DNA of 64,000 nt from Actinomycetes bacterium (GCA_021806045.1 JAJZDI010000001.1:8518-72517), one strand, 5' to 3'; positions 42,882 through 52,270 are shown, counted from the stretch's first letter. Program-made: numbers and translations. Notes: generated by a model from the letters alone, not told the origin.

Positions 42882-43733
42882 TCAGTGCGTCCGGGCCCGT
42901 CGCCGCTCGAGTCCGGGGGCGCCGCGCCCCGTCTGGAGGAACTGGAGGGCGACGTCGTTGTCCCACACCTCGTCCACCTGGCTGGTCCCCATCCGCTCGA
43001 CCAGGGCCTGCATGGCGATGTCGTGGCGCACGAACTCGACGGCGACCAGCACCACCGCGGGGTCGTCCGACCAGACGGCCCACATGCTGTCCGGTACGGC
43101 ACCGCCGATGAGGACGCTGCGGCGATCAGCCGCCACCACGAGCAGCCGGGCGCCGGTCCGGGCCAGAACGACCTCGGGGGCCGAGAACTGATGGACGAAG
43201 TGGTGGCCGACCGACTCGCTCAGTTCCCCGAACGACATGACGACGACCCGTAGTCCTCTCCTTTCCGCCTTCCTGAGGGAGGGAACCAGCCCTTCGGCCT
43301 CGTCGGGCCATGCCGAGACGTACAGCTCCTCCTCCGCCTGTTCGATCAGGTCGATGGCGTGCTCGATGGCCCGGCGCCGCCCTTCGATGTGATGAACGAG
43401 GCTCGCCTGAGGGGTGGCTGATATCAAAGGAAGGCTGCGCGAAAGCGTGTCGATCGTCACGTCGAACTCCCGCTTCACACGGGAAAGCAGGGACTCGGCC
43501 GAAAGCGCGACGTAGTGGGTGCCCGGACTGTCGACAAGCTTGACCTCAAAGGCCGCACTGCGTTCCACCAGCTTGGTGAGCGTCTGGTAGACGGTGCTGC
43601 GCGGGACCCCGGACTCCTTTGCCACTTCGTAGCCGTTAAGGGGTCGCCCGGCAGCCAACATTGCGAGGTAGGCCTTTGCCTCATAACCGGACATTCCGAG
43701 TTCCCGCAATTGCTCCACCAGCGACGTCGGCAT
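42882..43733 (-). CDS. TrmB-family transcriptional regulator, candidate master regulator of the island
   Basis: 283 residues from ATG 43733 (start MPTSLVEQL). The N-terminal winged HTH reads LRELGMSGYEAKAYLAMLAAGRPLNGYEVAKESGVPRSTVYQTLTKLVERSAAFEV. A coiled-coil-like helix follows, then a TrmB-type effector domain (LYVSAWPDEAEGLVPSLRKAERRGLRVVVMSFGE, LLVVAADRRSVLIGGAVPDSMWAVWSDDPAVVLVAVEFVRHDI). TrmB proteins usually sense sugars and repress or activate transport and catabolic genes. It is divergent from the IOR-type enzyme, with palindrome site B between them. Confidence 0.88.
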   Translation of the reverse strand: MPTSLVEQLRELGMSGYEAKAYLAMLAAGRPLNGYEVAKESGVPRSTVYQTLTKLVERSAAFEVKLVDSPGTHYVALSAESLLSRVKREFDVTIDTLSRSLPLISATPQASLVHHIEGRRRAIEHAIDLIEQAEEELYVSAWPDEAEGLVPSLRKAERRGLRVVVMSFGELSESVGHHFVHQFSAPEVVLARTGARLLVVAADRRSVLIGGAVPDSMWAVWSDDPAVVLVAVEFVRHDIAMQALVERMGTSQVDEVWDNDVALQFLQTGRGAPGLERRRARTH

Positions 43734-43840
43734 GGGGTGAGCGTATCCCATCGACGCCTGATGAGCCCATGGAAATTCCGCGCCCGCCTGACGGGACCGG
43801 CCGGCGCCGGTCCCGGCGCGGGCCGCCCGGTCGAAAGAGC

Positions 43841-43860
43841 GGCGTTAGGCAGTTGACGAC
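43841..43860. promoter_or_regulatory. 20-bp palindromic operator candidate, site B
   Basis: GGCGTTA-GGCAGT-TGACGAC has the same 7-6-7 layout as site A; inverted half sites GGCGTTA and GTCGTCA match at five of seven. It overlaps the -35 hexamer of the IOR gene promoter (TTGACG, 43853-43858) and is 108 bp from the TrmB start. Confidence 0.5.
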
Positions 43861-43882
43861 TATTCGCCCCCGGCGTTAGCGT
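43853..43882 (+). promoter_or_regulatory. Probable promoter of the IOR-type gene
   Basis: TTGACG (43853-43858), 18-bp spacer, TAGCGT (43877-43882). The -35 is near consensus and the -10 keeps T, A and final T. It overlaps palindrome site B. Confidence 0.45.
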
Positions 43883-43947
43883 ACGAAGGCAGGTGTTCCC
43901 GAGGGGGATGCGGTGGCGGGGCCGCAGGCGGAACGAACGGAGTGTGC

Positions 43948-46900
43948 ATGACAACGACGAGGCCGTCGCCCGCGGCGAGTGCGGTCGACCCGCAGACGTT
44001 CAGCCTGGATGACAAGTACCGGGTGGAGGAGGGGACGGTGCTGCTCACCGGGGTCCAGGCCCTGGTGCGGCTGGTCTTCGACCAGGTGCGGGCCGACCGG
44101 CGCGGCGGCCTGCGCACCGCTGCGTTCGTCAGCGGCTACCCGGGCTCGCCACTCGGCGGGTTCGACCTGGCCCTCCAGCGCACCGGCCGCTACCTCGCCG
44201 AGCACGACGTCACCTGGGTGCCGGGGGTCAACGAGGACCTCGCCGCCACTGCCGTGTGGGGCAGCCAGCAGGACCACCTGGCGCCCCTCGCCCACCACGA
44301 CGGCGTGGTGGGCATGTGGTACGGCAAGGCACCGGGGGTGGACCGCTGCGGGGACGTCTTCCGCCACGCCAACCTCCACGGTGTGGGGCGCAACGGCGGC
44401 GTGGTGTGCGCTGCCGGTGACGACCCGACGTCGAAGAGCTCGACGTTGCCGAGCGCCAGCGAGATCGCCTTCTACGACGCGATGATCCCGGTGCTGGTGC
44501 CGGGCAGTCCCGGCGAGATCCTGGATCTCGGCCGCCACGCCTTCGAGATCTCGCGGTTCTCGGGCTGTTGGACGGCGTTGAAGATCGTGACCAGCGTGGC
44601 CGACGGGCTCGGCATGGCCGAGGTCGGTCCATGGCGCCTCCAGACGTCGCACCCGACGCTCGAGTTCGACGGCCGACCGTGGCGCCACGTGCAGCAGCGC
44701 CGGCTGTTCGTCCCCGAGTCGCTCGAGATGGAGCGCGATCTCGCCTACCGCCGGCACGAGGCGGCCAAGGCATACGCCACGGCCAACGGGGTGAACCGCA
44801 TCACCGTCGATCCCGCCGATGCCTGGCTCGGGATCATCGCTGCCGGCCGCACGTACTTCGAGGTCCGTGACGCCCTCGCCCAGCTCGGGCTGGACGACCG
44901 GGAGCTGGTCCGCCTCGGCGTGCGCCTCCTGAAGCTCGGCATGGTCTATCCGCTTGAGGAGCGGGCCGTCGAGACGCTGGCCCGTGGCGTGGACGAGGTC
45001 CTGGTGATCGAGGAGAAGCGGAGCTTCGTCGAGCAGTTCGTGCGGGAGATCCTCTACGCCCGGTCCGGGGCGCCGCGCCTGGTGGGCAAGCGGGATGAGC
45101 GTCGGGAGGTGCTCGTGCCGGCGGACGGCGAGCTCACCGCCGACCGGCTCGTTCCCGTTCTGGCCGCCCGGCTGGGCACGCGCCTCGACCTCCCCCGACC
45201 TGCTGGGGCGCCCCCGGGGCCCAACCGGAGCGCACCGGTGGCCGTCTCGCTCGGCCCGATACGTGGGGCGTCGGATCCGCCCCCGGCACGCACCGCCCAC
45301 TTCTGCAGCGGGTGCCCGCACAACCGCTCCACGATCGACGTCTCCGGCTCGCCGGTGGGCGGGGGCGTCGGCTGCCATGCGATGGTCCTGTGGATGGACC
45401 GCGGCGTCACCAGTTACACCCACATGGGTGGTGAGGGCGCCCAGTGGATCGGCCGGTCGCACTTCACCGACACCCCCCACATGGTGCAGAACATGGGCGA
45501 CGGCACCTTCTTCCACTCGGGGAGCATGGTGGTGCGGGCGGCCGTCGCCTCCGGGGTCAACATCACCTTCAAGATCCTCTACAACGGCGTCGTGGCCATG
45601 ACCGGCGGCCAGGACCCCACCGGCCAGATGACCGTGCCGCAGCTGTGCCGGTTCCTGGAGATCGAGGGCGTGCAGCGGATCATCGTGTGCAGCGAGGAGC
45701 CCGGCAGGTACAGGCACCGGGACAACCGCCTGCCGCGGTCGGTGACCCTGTGGGACCGGGACCGGCTGGAGGACGCCGAGCGGGAGCTGGCCGGCACCGA
45801 CGGCGTCACCGTCCTCGTCTACGACCAGGGGTGCGCCGCCGAGATGCGCCGGCTCCGCAAGCGGGGTCGCCTCCCGGAACGGACGACCCGGGTCGTGATC
45901 AACGAGCGGGTGTGCGAGGGCTGTGGCGACTGCGGGGCGAAGAGCAGCTGCCTGTCCGTCCACCCGGTCGAGACCGAGTTCGGTCGCAAGACCCGCATCC
46001 ACCAGTCATCGTGCAACACCGACTACAGCTGCCTGGAGGGCGACTGCCCCTCGTTCGTCACCGTGCGGGCACCGGCCCCCGGCCGCCGCGCCCGCCGCTC
46101 CGGGGACGGCCCAGCCGGGCTGCCCGCACCGCCGCCACCACCGCTCGCTCCCATCGGGCCCGACGGCTTCAACCTCTACATGGCCGGGGTGGGCGGTACC
46201 GGGGTGGTGACGGTCAACCAGGTGGTGGCCACCGCAGCAGCGCTCGACGGGCTCAGCGTGACGGGCCTCGACCAGACCGGGCTGTCGCAGAAGGGCGGTC
46301 CCGTCGTCTCCCACCTCCGCCTGGCGGCCGCGCCCGTCGAGACGTCGAACGCGGTGGGGCCAGGTGCCGCCGACTGCCTGCTCGCCCTCGACCTCCTCGT
46401 GGCACTGGACGGTAAGAACCTGGTGCGGGCCGACCCGGCCAGGACCGCCATCGCGGCATCGTCCTCCGTGGTGCCGACGGCCCAGATGGTCATCGACAGT
46501 TCGGTCGCCTACCCGGCACCGGCCACCCTCATGCCCGCCCTCGAGGAGGCGTCACGGCCGGGTGCGTTCGTGCACCTCGACGCACTGCGGGTGGCCGAGG
46601 AGCTCTGCGGCGACCACATGGTCGCCAACATGGTCGTCCTGGGCGCGGCACTCCAGGCCGGGTTCCTGCCCCTGCAGCCCGCCTCGATCCAGCGAGCCGT
46701 CGAATTGAACGGCGTCGCCGTCGAGCGGAACATGCGGGCGCTCGCCGCCGGCCGCCTGGCGGTGGCCGACCCGGCCCGCCTGGCCAAGGCGCTCGACCGC
46801 GGAGCCGCCCGCCACCAGCGGGTCTCCCGCCGCGACGGCCGCGCTGCCGACCGCGCCGGTGCGCTGCTCGCCGGAACCCGCCTCGAGGGCGAGCTGGCCC

Positions 46901-47529
46901 GGGTGGTGCTGCGCCGGGCGGCCGAGCTCATCGACTACCAGGGGGAGCGGCTGGCACGTCGCTACGTGGAGGTGGTGCTGTCCGCCGCCGACGCCGAACG
47001 GGAGACCGGCACGGGATCGACCCGCCTCAGCGAGACGGTGGCGACGACCCTCTTCGCCCTGACCGCCTACAAGGACGAGTACGAGGTGGCCAGGCTCCAT
47101 CTGCGCCCAGAGTTGCGCGATGCGGTTGCGTCAGCGGTGCCGGGTGCGACGGGTGTCCGCTTCCGGCTCCACCCACCGCTGCTGCGATCCCTGGGGATGC
47201 GTTCGAAGATCGCCATCCCCGCCCCGGTGGCCGTGCCCATGTTCGCCGTCCTGCGCTCGATGCGGGGCGTGCGGGGCACCCCGCTCGACCCCTTCGGCCA
47301 CAGCCGCGTCCGGCGCCTGGAGCGGTCCCTGGTCGAGGAGTACACGGAGCTGGTGCGTGGACTGGCCCGGGACCTCACGCCGGAGCGCCTCGACGCCTCG
47401 ATCGAGCTGGCGGGACTGGCTTCCATGGTGCGTGGGTACGAGACGATCAAAGAGGCCAATGCGGCCGCGTACCGCAGGGCTCTCGCTGAACGGCTCGCCG
47501 CCCTCGACGCAGCCATTCCAGCGCGGTGA
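43948..47529 (+). CDS. Indolepyruvate:ferredoxin oxidoreductase-type 2-oxoacid oxidoreductase, large fused chain
   Basis: 1193 residues from ATG 43948 (GGAG upstream; a GTG two codons earlier is less likely). IorA-type N-terminal part (FVSGYPGSPLGGFDLAL), TPP-binding domain with FCSGCPHNRST (~450) and MGDGTFFHSGS...FKILYNGVVAMTGG, an 8-Fe ferredoxin-like segment with CEGCGDCGAKSSC (~655) and CNTDYSCLEGDCPSF, then an IorB/POR-gamma domain (YMAGVGGTGVVTVNQVVATAA, ~745-930). The family decarboxylates aryl- or branched 2-oxo acids to acyl-CoA, reducing ferredoxin. Alone in its transcript. Confidence 0.92.
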   Translation: MTTTRPSPAASAVDPQTFSLDDKYRVEEGTVLLTGVQALVRLVFDQVRADRRGGLRTAAFVSGYPGSPLGGFDLALQRTGRYLAEHDVTWVPGVNEDLAATAVWGSQQDHLAPLAHHDGVVGMWYGKAPGVDRCGDVFRHANLHGVGRNGGVVCAAGDDPTSKSSTLPSASEIAFYDAMIPVLVPGSPGEILDLGRHAFEISRFSGCWTALKIVTSVADGLGMAEVGPWRLQTSHPTLEFDGRPWRHVQQRRLFVPESLEMERDLAYRRHEAAKAYATANGVNRITVDPADAWLGIIAAGRTYFEVRDALAQLGLDDRELVRLGVRLLKLGMVYPLEERAVETLARGVDEVLVIEEKRSFVEQFVREILYARSGAPRLVGKRDERREVLVPADGELTADRLVPVLAARLGTRLDLPRPAGAPPGPNRSAPVAVSLGPIRGASDPPPARTAHFCSGCPHNRSTIDVSGSPVGGGVGCHAMVLWMDRGVTSYTHMGGEGAQWIGRSHFTDTPHMVQNMGDGTFFHSGSMVVRAAVASGVNITFKILYNGVVAMTGGQDPTGQMTVPQLCRFLEIEGVQRIIVCSEEPGRYRHRDNRLPRSVTLWDRDRLEDAERELAGTDGVTVLVYDQGCAAEMRRLRKRGRLPERTTRVVINERVCEGCGDCGAKSSCLSVHPVETEFGRKTRIHQSSCNTDYSCLEGDCPSFVTVRAPAPGRRARRSGDGPAGLPAPPPPPLAPIGPDGFNLYMAGVGGTGVVTVNQVVATAAALDGLSVTGLDQTGLSQKGGPVVSHLRLAAAPVETSNAVGPGAADCLLALDLLVALDGKNLVRADPARTAIAASSSVVPTAQMVIDSSVAYPAPATLMPALEEASRPGAFVHLDALRVAEELCGDHMVANMVVLGAALQAGFLPLQPASIQRAVELNGVAVERNMRALAAGRLAVADPARLAKALDRGAARHQRVSRRDGRAADRAGALLAGTRLEGELARVVLRRAAELIDYQGERLARRYVEVVLSAADAERETGTGSTRLSETVATTLFALTAYKDEYEVARLHLRPELRDAVASAVPGATGVRFRLHPPLLRSLGMRSKIAIPAPVAVPMFAVLRSMRGVRGTPLDPFGHSRVRRLERSLVEEYTELVRGLARDLTPERLDASIELAGLASMVRGYETIKEANAAAYRRALAERLAALDAAIPAR

Positions 47530-47816
47530 CGGTTGGGCCGATTTCCCACCGGGTGTCGGCAGGTTCTCTGACAGATCTGAGCCGGCGCCACGCGGCTACC
47601 CGGCCGGACGGCTGTCGGCCCGAGCCGCGGACGTGGTACCTCGACGCGGCGGCTCCCGTCCGGTGGCCGGTCGCCGCCGCGCCCCATGGGAGCCGACGAC
47701 CTGGCCCGGCTCCGAAGGTCGCGTTCGACCGCTCGTCACGACATCCCAGGTCAGCGTGGTCAACTACGGACCACCGCCCTGGTCTGGGCCGCCGGAATCG
47801 AACGAATTCCAAAAGC

Positions 47817-47836
47817 GTAGGGTTGACACTGACTAC
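47817..47836. promoter_or_regulatory. 20-bp operator candidate, site C (weaker)
   Basis: GTAGGGT-TGACAC-TGACTAC: the right half is the same TGACnAC seen at sites A, B and D, the left half matches only in GTAG. It overlaps the -35 TTGACA of the LIV operon promoter, as at site B. Confidence 0.4.
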
Positions 47837-47851
47837 GCACTCGCGTACTGT
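47823..47851 (+). promoter_or_regulatory. Probable promoter of the LIV-type ABC operon
   Basis: TTGACA (47823-47828), exactly 17 bp, then TACTGT (47846-47851). The -35 is a perfect match and the -10 keeps TA and the final T. The transcript would have an untranslated leader of ~210 nt. Confidence 0.6.
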
Positions 47852-48070
47852 ACGGGCACCACACGCATGTGGATGCGTACGACGCGAGTTCGGGCTGGGG
47901 GCGCGTCGCGCGGGCCACTGATTGGGAGGGATCGCACGCTGGTCGAGGGGGGAATTCCCGTACCCGATATGGGGTCGGTTTTCTTGTCGCAGCTCACGTC
48001 TGATTCCGAAACAGAACACTAGGAATTATCAACGCAGATATTCTGCGACTGAGGGGGGAGATTCATCCTT

Positions 48071-49327
48071 ATGATGACCTTCAATGGCCACCGACGTCGG
48101 CGAGCAGCCGCAGCGGTGACGGCGCTGGCAGTCGGATCGCTGTTGGCAGCGTGTGGCAGCACGACGTCGAACGCGTCCGGTTCCGGTTCCGGTTCGAGCT
48201 CGAGCTCGAGCTCGGTCCCCGGGATCACGTCGAACACGATCACGATCGGCGCGACGGAGCCCATCACCGGCAAGGCCGCCACCGCCGGGCAGGGCCTGGA
48301 GGCGGGCATCAAGATCGCCACCCAGTACATCAACGCCCATGGCGGCGTGAACGGCAAGAAGATCAACGCCATCATCCTCGACGACGGGTTCATCCAGTCG
48401 CGCGAGATCGCCAACATCCGCCAGCTGGTGAGCCAGGACCACGTGTACGCGATCGTGGACCCCGCCGGTTCGCAGGGCATCGCCGGCACGTGGGACTTCA
48501 TGAAGCAGGCGGGGACGCCGATGTGGGGACCCATCTCGCCCAGCGACCCCAAGCTGCCCAACGTGTACCTGCTCGTGGCGTCCAGGACGGCGCAGCAGGA
48601 GGTGGCCATCGACTACTTCGCCAAGCAGGGCCTGACCCGTATCGCCGCCATCGGAGAGGATGACGACCTCGGCCTGTCCCTGAAGGACGCCCTGGCCCAG
48701 CAGGTGCCGAAGCATCCGGGCATGAAGGTGGTCGCCAACGAGACGCTTCCGGTGTCGACCTCCGACGTCTCGGCCGCCGTGCTGGCCGTGAAGAACGCCA
48801 ACCCGCAGGCGCTCATCATCAGCACCAACAACACCTCGGTCGGCCTCATCCTGAAGGAGATGGGCAACCTCGGCCTGCACATCCCGGCGTACGCAGACCA
48901 GGGTGCGGCCAACACCGGTGGCGTCGGCGCCGTCGGCCCGGCCGGCAGTGCTGCCAACGGGTTCCTGGGCGGTCTCCAGGTGGACCTGCCCACCAGCAAC
49001 ACCCAGGCTGTCCAGACATGGCGTGCCCAGGCGCAGCAGTACAGCGGACCGCAAGGCCTGAGCGCATTCTCCCTGCAGACCTACATGCAGGAGATGGCGT
49101 TCGTCGAAGTCCTCAAGCGCATGGGATCGGACTACAGCTGGTCCAACTTCCAGAAGACGGCCAACGGTCTGGCGAGCAACCCCATCACCCTGGGTGCCCT
49201 CCCGCCGATCGCCTGCGGACCGCTCCCCGACGGCCACACCTGTGGAAACCAGTCGGAGATCGCCAAGTTCGATGCGACAACCCAGACATGGTCGGTGATC
49301 CAGGGCTTCACCGCTCCCCAGAGCTAG
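48071..49327 (+). CDS. LIV-type ABC transporter substrate-binding lipoprotein
   Basis: 418 residues, ATG 48071 (or 48074), with GGGGGGAG upstream. Signal with lipobox LLAAC, then a Ser/Gly-rich linker (~residues 30-50). The mature part is a type-I periplasmic binding protein (NTITIGATEPITGKAATAGQGLEAGIKIATQYINAHGGVNGKKIN, VYAIVDPAGSQGIAGTWDFMKQAGTPMWGP, DVSAAVLAVKNANPQALIISTNNTSVG). Family members bind branched-chain amino acids, but in catabolic clusters also aromatic acids and other carboxylates. It heads the ABC operon. Confidence 0.92.
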   Translation: MMTFNGHRRRRAAAAVTALAVGSLLAACGSTTSNASGSGSGSSSSSSSVPGITSNTITIGATEPITGKAATAGQGLEAGIKIATQYINAHGGVNGKKINAIILDDGFIQSREIANIRQLVSQDHVYAIVDPAGSQGIAGTWDFMKQAGTPMWGPISPSDPKLPNVYLLVASRTAQQEVAIDYFAKQGLTRIAAIGEDDDLGLSLKDALAQQVPKHPGMKVVANETLPVSTSDVSAAVLAVKNANPQALIISTNNTSVGLILKEMGNLGLHIPAYADQGAANTGGVGAVGPAGSAANGFLGGLQVDLPTSNTQAVQTWRAQAQQYSGPQGLSAFSLQTYMQEMAFVEVLKRMGSDYSWSNFQKTANGLASNPITLGALPPIACGPLPDGHTCGNQSEIAKFDATTQTWSVIQGFTAPQS

Positions 49328-49471
49328 TCGTCGGAGCCCGGACCGGGCCTCGAACGAGATGACGGGGTGGGGTCGACCCGTGGATCCGGAACGCATCGCC
49401 GGATACCACGGGTCGGTCCCACCTCCGACTCGTACCGAGCCTGGTCGAGGGGCGAGAGCCGCGGAGGCAGC

Positions 49472-50335
49472 ATGCTGCAGTACATCATCAACGGCCTGCA
49501 GAGCGGCAGCTGGTACAGCCTGCTCGCAGTGTCGATCGTCATCGTCATGAAGGCATCGGACGTGCCGAATTTCGCCGTGGCCAACATGGGCCTGGTCGGC
49601 GCCTTCCTCGCCTACTCCTTCGTCAGCGCCCACCTGCCCTTCGGGGTCGCCGTGGTGCTCGGCCTACTCGGGGCCGCCCTGTTCGGGGTGATCATCGACC
49701 GGGCGGTCATCCAGCGCCTGGGGGACAAGGGGCACTTCCCCCTGCTGCTGATGACCATCGGCATCAGCCTCAGCCTGGCCGCCGCGCTCGAGCTGATCTG
49801 GGGCACCAACTCCCTGTCGCTCAACGCGCCGTGGTCGAACAAGACGGTCCACCTGGCTGGCCAGATCATCAACTGGGACGGCATCGTCACCATCGCCACC
49901 GGGCTGGTCATCGCCATCGCCATCACCTGGTTCTTCCACACGACCGCCGGCGTGCGCATGCGCGCGGTGGCCGAGAACCGGAGTGCGGCCCGCCTGGTCG
50001 GCGTCCGCATCAGCCGGGTGTCCGGACTGGCCTGGGGGATCGGCACGGCAGTCGCCGCCCTGGCCATGATCCTCCAGACCGAGTCGTCGGTACTCTCCTA
50101 CACGGCCGGCGACGCGCTCCTCGTCCCCGCGTTCGTGGCCGCCACCGCGGCCGGGTTCACCTCGCCCGTCGGCGCGTACGTTGCCGGGCTGGTGATCGGC
50201 GTGCTCGAGAACCTGACCGGCGGGTACATCTCGACCGCGCTGCAGTCGGTGGTCGCCCTCGTCGTCGTCGTGCTCATCCTGCTCCTGCGCCCGAGTGGCT
50301 TCACCCGCACCGCCCTGGCGCGGCGCGAGGTGTGA
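49472..50335 (+). CDS. LIV-type ABC permease, LivH-like
   Basis: 287 residues from ATG 49472, preceded by GGAGGCAGC. About eight hydrophobic helices in the LivH pattern: MLQYIINGLQSGSWYSLLAVSIVIVMKASDVPNFAVANMGLVGAF, then IDRAVIQRLGDKGHFPLLLMTIGISL, RMRAVAENRSAARLVGVRISRVSGLAWGIGTAVAALAMIL, and the C-terminal GGYISTALQSVVALVVVVLILLLRPSGF. It forms the inner-membrane channel with LivM. 144 bp separate it from the binding-protein gene. Confidence 0.92.
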   Translation: MLQYIINGLQSGSWYSLLAVSIVIVMKASDVPNFAVANMGLVGAFLAYSFVSAHLPFGVAVVLGLLGAALFGVIIDRAVIQRLGDKGHFPLLLMTIGISLSLAAALELIWGTNSLSLNAPWSNKTVHLAGQIINWDGIVTIATGLVIAIAITWFFHTTAGVRMRAVAENRSAARLVGVRISRVSGLAWGIGTAVAALAMILQTESSVLSYTAGDALLVPAFVAATAAGFTSPVGAYVAGLVIGVLENLTGGYISTALQSVVALVVVVLILLLRPSGFTRTALARREV

Positions 50336-50354
50336 GGCCGGAGAGTTGCCTGAC

Positions 50355-51461
50355 ATGCCCCCTCACGATCTGCTCCCCGACGGCAACCGGCGTGGCCGTC
50401 GTTGGGCGAAGCTGGCGTCGCTGATCGTCCTGATCACCCTGCTCGCCGTGGTCCCGCCGGCGATGAACAGCTACGACCAGTACCTGATCACCCTCACCCT
50501 CGTCTACGCCATCACCACCCTCGGCCTCAACGTGCTCATCGGCTGGACCGGTCAGCTGTCGCTGGCCCACGCAGGGGTCTTCGGGCTCGGCGCGTACCTC
50601 AGCACCATCCTGATCCAGCACGGGTGGGGCTTCGTCCCCTCGCTGCTCGTCGCCGGGCTCGGCTCGGCGATCGTCGGCGGGCTGGTCGTCTTCCCGGCCC
50701 TGCGCTTCAGCGGTTTCACCCTCGCCGTGGCCTCACTGGCGTTCGCGTCGGTCATCGTCCAGCTCTTCGACAACGGTGGCTCGGTCACCGGCGGTGGCGG
50801 TGGCCTCGCCGTGCCCGTGTTCCAGTTCAGCGGGCTCAGCCAGACGATGAGCACCTACTACGTGACGCTCATCTCCACCGTCCTCTGCTTCGTGGTGGCG
50901 CACCGCATGCGCCACCTGCGGTTCGGAAGGGTGGCGTTCTCCATCCGCGACACGGAGATCGCCGCCGTCGTGAGCGGGATCAGGGTGGTCCGCTACAAGG
51001 TCTTCGTCTTCGCGTTCGCCGCCTTCCTCGGCGCCATCGGCGGAGCCCTCTACGCCCAGCTCGAGACGTTCATCTTCCCCGTCATGTTCAGCACCAACAC
51101 CCTGGTGCTGATGCTCGTCATGCTGTTCCTCGGCGGCGCCAGCTCGCTGTACGGCCCGATCTTCGGTGCCATCTTCGCCGTGGTCATGGTCGAGCTCCTC
51201 CAGTCGTTCGGCAGCTACCAGGACCTCCTCTACGGGCTCCTGCTCATGCTGGTCATCGGTGTCCTCCCGGGGGGCATGGCGTCCCTGCCCGAGCGACTCC
51301 GGACCAGCCACCTCCTCGGGCGCGCCGTCCGGGGCGTGGCGTCACGGTTCGGCCGCGGCCGTCAGGACGAGGCGACGGCCGCCTCCCCGGTTCCACCGAC
51401 CGCTACCGGGTCGTCGCTGGTGGACGACCCGGGCGACGGCGTCGAGAGCGGGGTGGCCTGA
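50355..51461 (+). CDS. LIV-type ABC permease, LivM-like
   Basis: 368 residues from ATG 50355. The LivM pattern includes YAITTLGLNVLIGWTGQLSLAHAGVFGLGAYLSTIL, FTLAVASLAFASVIVQLFDNGGSVTGGGGGLAV, RHLRFGRVAFSIRDTEIAAVVSGIRVVRYKVFVFAFAAFLGAIGGALYAQ, and MLVMLFLGGASSLYGPIFGAI. The last ~50 residues form a cytoplasmic Arg/Ala-rich tail. The stop TGA shares its last base with the ATG of the ATPase gene (TGATG). Confidence 0.92.
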   Translation: MPPHDLLPDGNRRGRRWAKLASLIVLITLLAVVPPAMNSYDQYLITLTLVYAITTLGLNVLIGWTGQLSLAHAGVFGLGAYLSTILIQHGWGFVPSLLVAGLGSAIVGGLVVFPALRFSGFTLAVASLAFASVIVQLFDNGGSVTGGGGGLAVPVFQFSGLSQTMSTYYVTLISTVLCFVVAHRMRHLRFGRVAFSIRDTEIAAVVSGIRVVRYKVFVFAFAAFLGAIGGALYAQLETFIFPVMFSTNTLVLMLVMLFLGGASSLYGPIFGAIFAVVMVELLQSFGSYQDLLYGLLLMLVIGVLPGGMASLPERLRTSHLLGRAVRGVASRFGRGRQDEATAASPVPPTATGSSLVDDPGDGVESGVA

Positions 51462-52270
51462 TGGCCGAGTCGCCAGCGAAGGGGACAGGAGACGTGGGCG
51501 GCAGCATCGCCTGGGACGACGTGAGCGTCGCCTTCGGCAGCAACCAGGTGCTCGACGGGGTCTCGCTGTCGTTCTCATCCGGTTTCAACGGCCTGATCGG
51601 GCCCAACGGTGCCGGGAAGACCACGTGCTTCAACGTCGCCAGCGGGTTCGTGGCGCCGAGCTCGGGGCAGGTCAGACTGAACGGGACCGACGTCCGCGGC
51701 CTCAGTGCGGTCAAGCGGTCCCGGGCGGGGCTGGCCCGAACCTTCCAGACCCCCCGCCTGGTGCTCGAGATGACCGTTCTCGAGAACGTGCTGGTCGGCA
51801 CCGAGCGGCAGCATCGCGCCGGGCACGTGCGCGAGGTGCTCAGCTTCCCCCGTGCCCGCCGCGAGGCGAGGGAGCTGGCCGACATGTCGATGGACCTGCT
51901 CCGGAGGTTCGGGCTCGAGGGGGCGGCCGGCCAGCGTGCCGGGTCGCTGTCGTTGGGGAGCCAGAAGCTGGTGGAGGTGGCCCGGGCCCTCGCCACCCAG
52001 TCGACCGTGCTCCTCCTGGACGAGCCGGCTGCCGGCCTCAGTGCGTCGGACACCTCGGCGATGGTCGACGGGCTGCACCAGCTGGTCGAGGGGACGTCGC
52101 TGTGCGTCGTGATCGTCGAGCACGACCTCCAGCTCATCATGAGCCTGTGCTCGTCGGTGGCCGTGCTCGACTTCGGGCGCATCATCTCGCAGGGGACCCC
52201 GGAGATGATCCTGCAGGACAAGGCAGTGGTGGACGCGTACCTGGGAGCCGGCTTTGCTACTGGAGATTGA
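51461..52270 (+). CDS. LIV-type ABC ATPase, LivG-like
   Basis: 269 residues from ATG 51461 (TGATG junction). Walker A GPNGAGKTT, Q-loop LARTFQTPRLVLEMTVLENVLVG, signature LSLGSQKLVEVARAL (commonly LSYGQQRRLEIARAL), Walker B VLLLDEPAAGLSASD, switch His in VIVEHDL. The insert RQHRAGHVREVLSFPRARREARELA is typical of LivG. Its last 17 bp overlap the LivF gene, so the two are co-translated. Confidence 0.92.
   Translation: MAESPAKGTGDVGGSIAWDDVSVAFGSNQVLDGVSLSFSSGFNGLIGPNGAGKTTCFNVASGFVAPSSGQVRLNGTDVRGLSAVKRSRAGLARTFQTPRLVLEMTVLENVLVGTERQHRAGHVREVLSFPRARREARELADMSMDLLRRFGLEGAAGQRAGSLSLGSQKLVEVARALATQSTVLLLDEPAAGLSASDTSAMVDGLHQLVEGTSLCVVIVEHDLQLIMSLCSSVAVLDFGRIISQGTPEMILQDKAVVDAYLGAGFATGD

Larger units (their letters stand above)
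43734..43947. other. Divergent regulatory region of TrmB and IOR genes
   Basis: 214 bp separating TrmB (minus) from the IOR-type gene (plus). It contains the palindromic site B and a recognisable promoter for the IOR gene. The leader between the predicted transcription start (~43889) and ATG 43948 is about 60 bp and carries a GGAG ribosome site. Confidence 0.6.
47530..48070. other. Intergenic region upstream of the LIV-type operon
   Basis: 541 bp with no gene I can support. Composition shifts from GC-rich to AT-richer after 47800. It contains the palindrome site C and TTGACA/TACTGT promoter pair, an inverted repeat GTGGT-N9-ACCAC (47756-47774), and a long leader (about 210 nt) with GGGGGGAG (48051-48060) before the start. 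Confidence 0.6.

Noticed and set aside
47530-48070. Short plus- and minus-strand frames in the LIV leader
   Set aside because: Arg/Pro-rich composition, no ribosome site or family; treated as non-coding.
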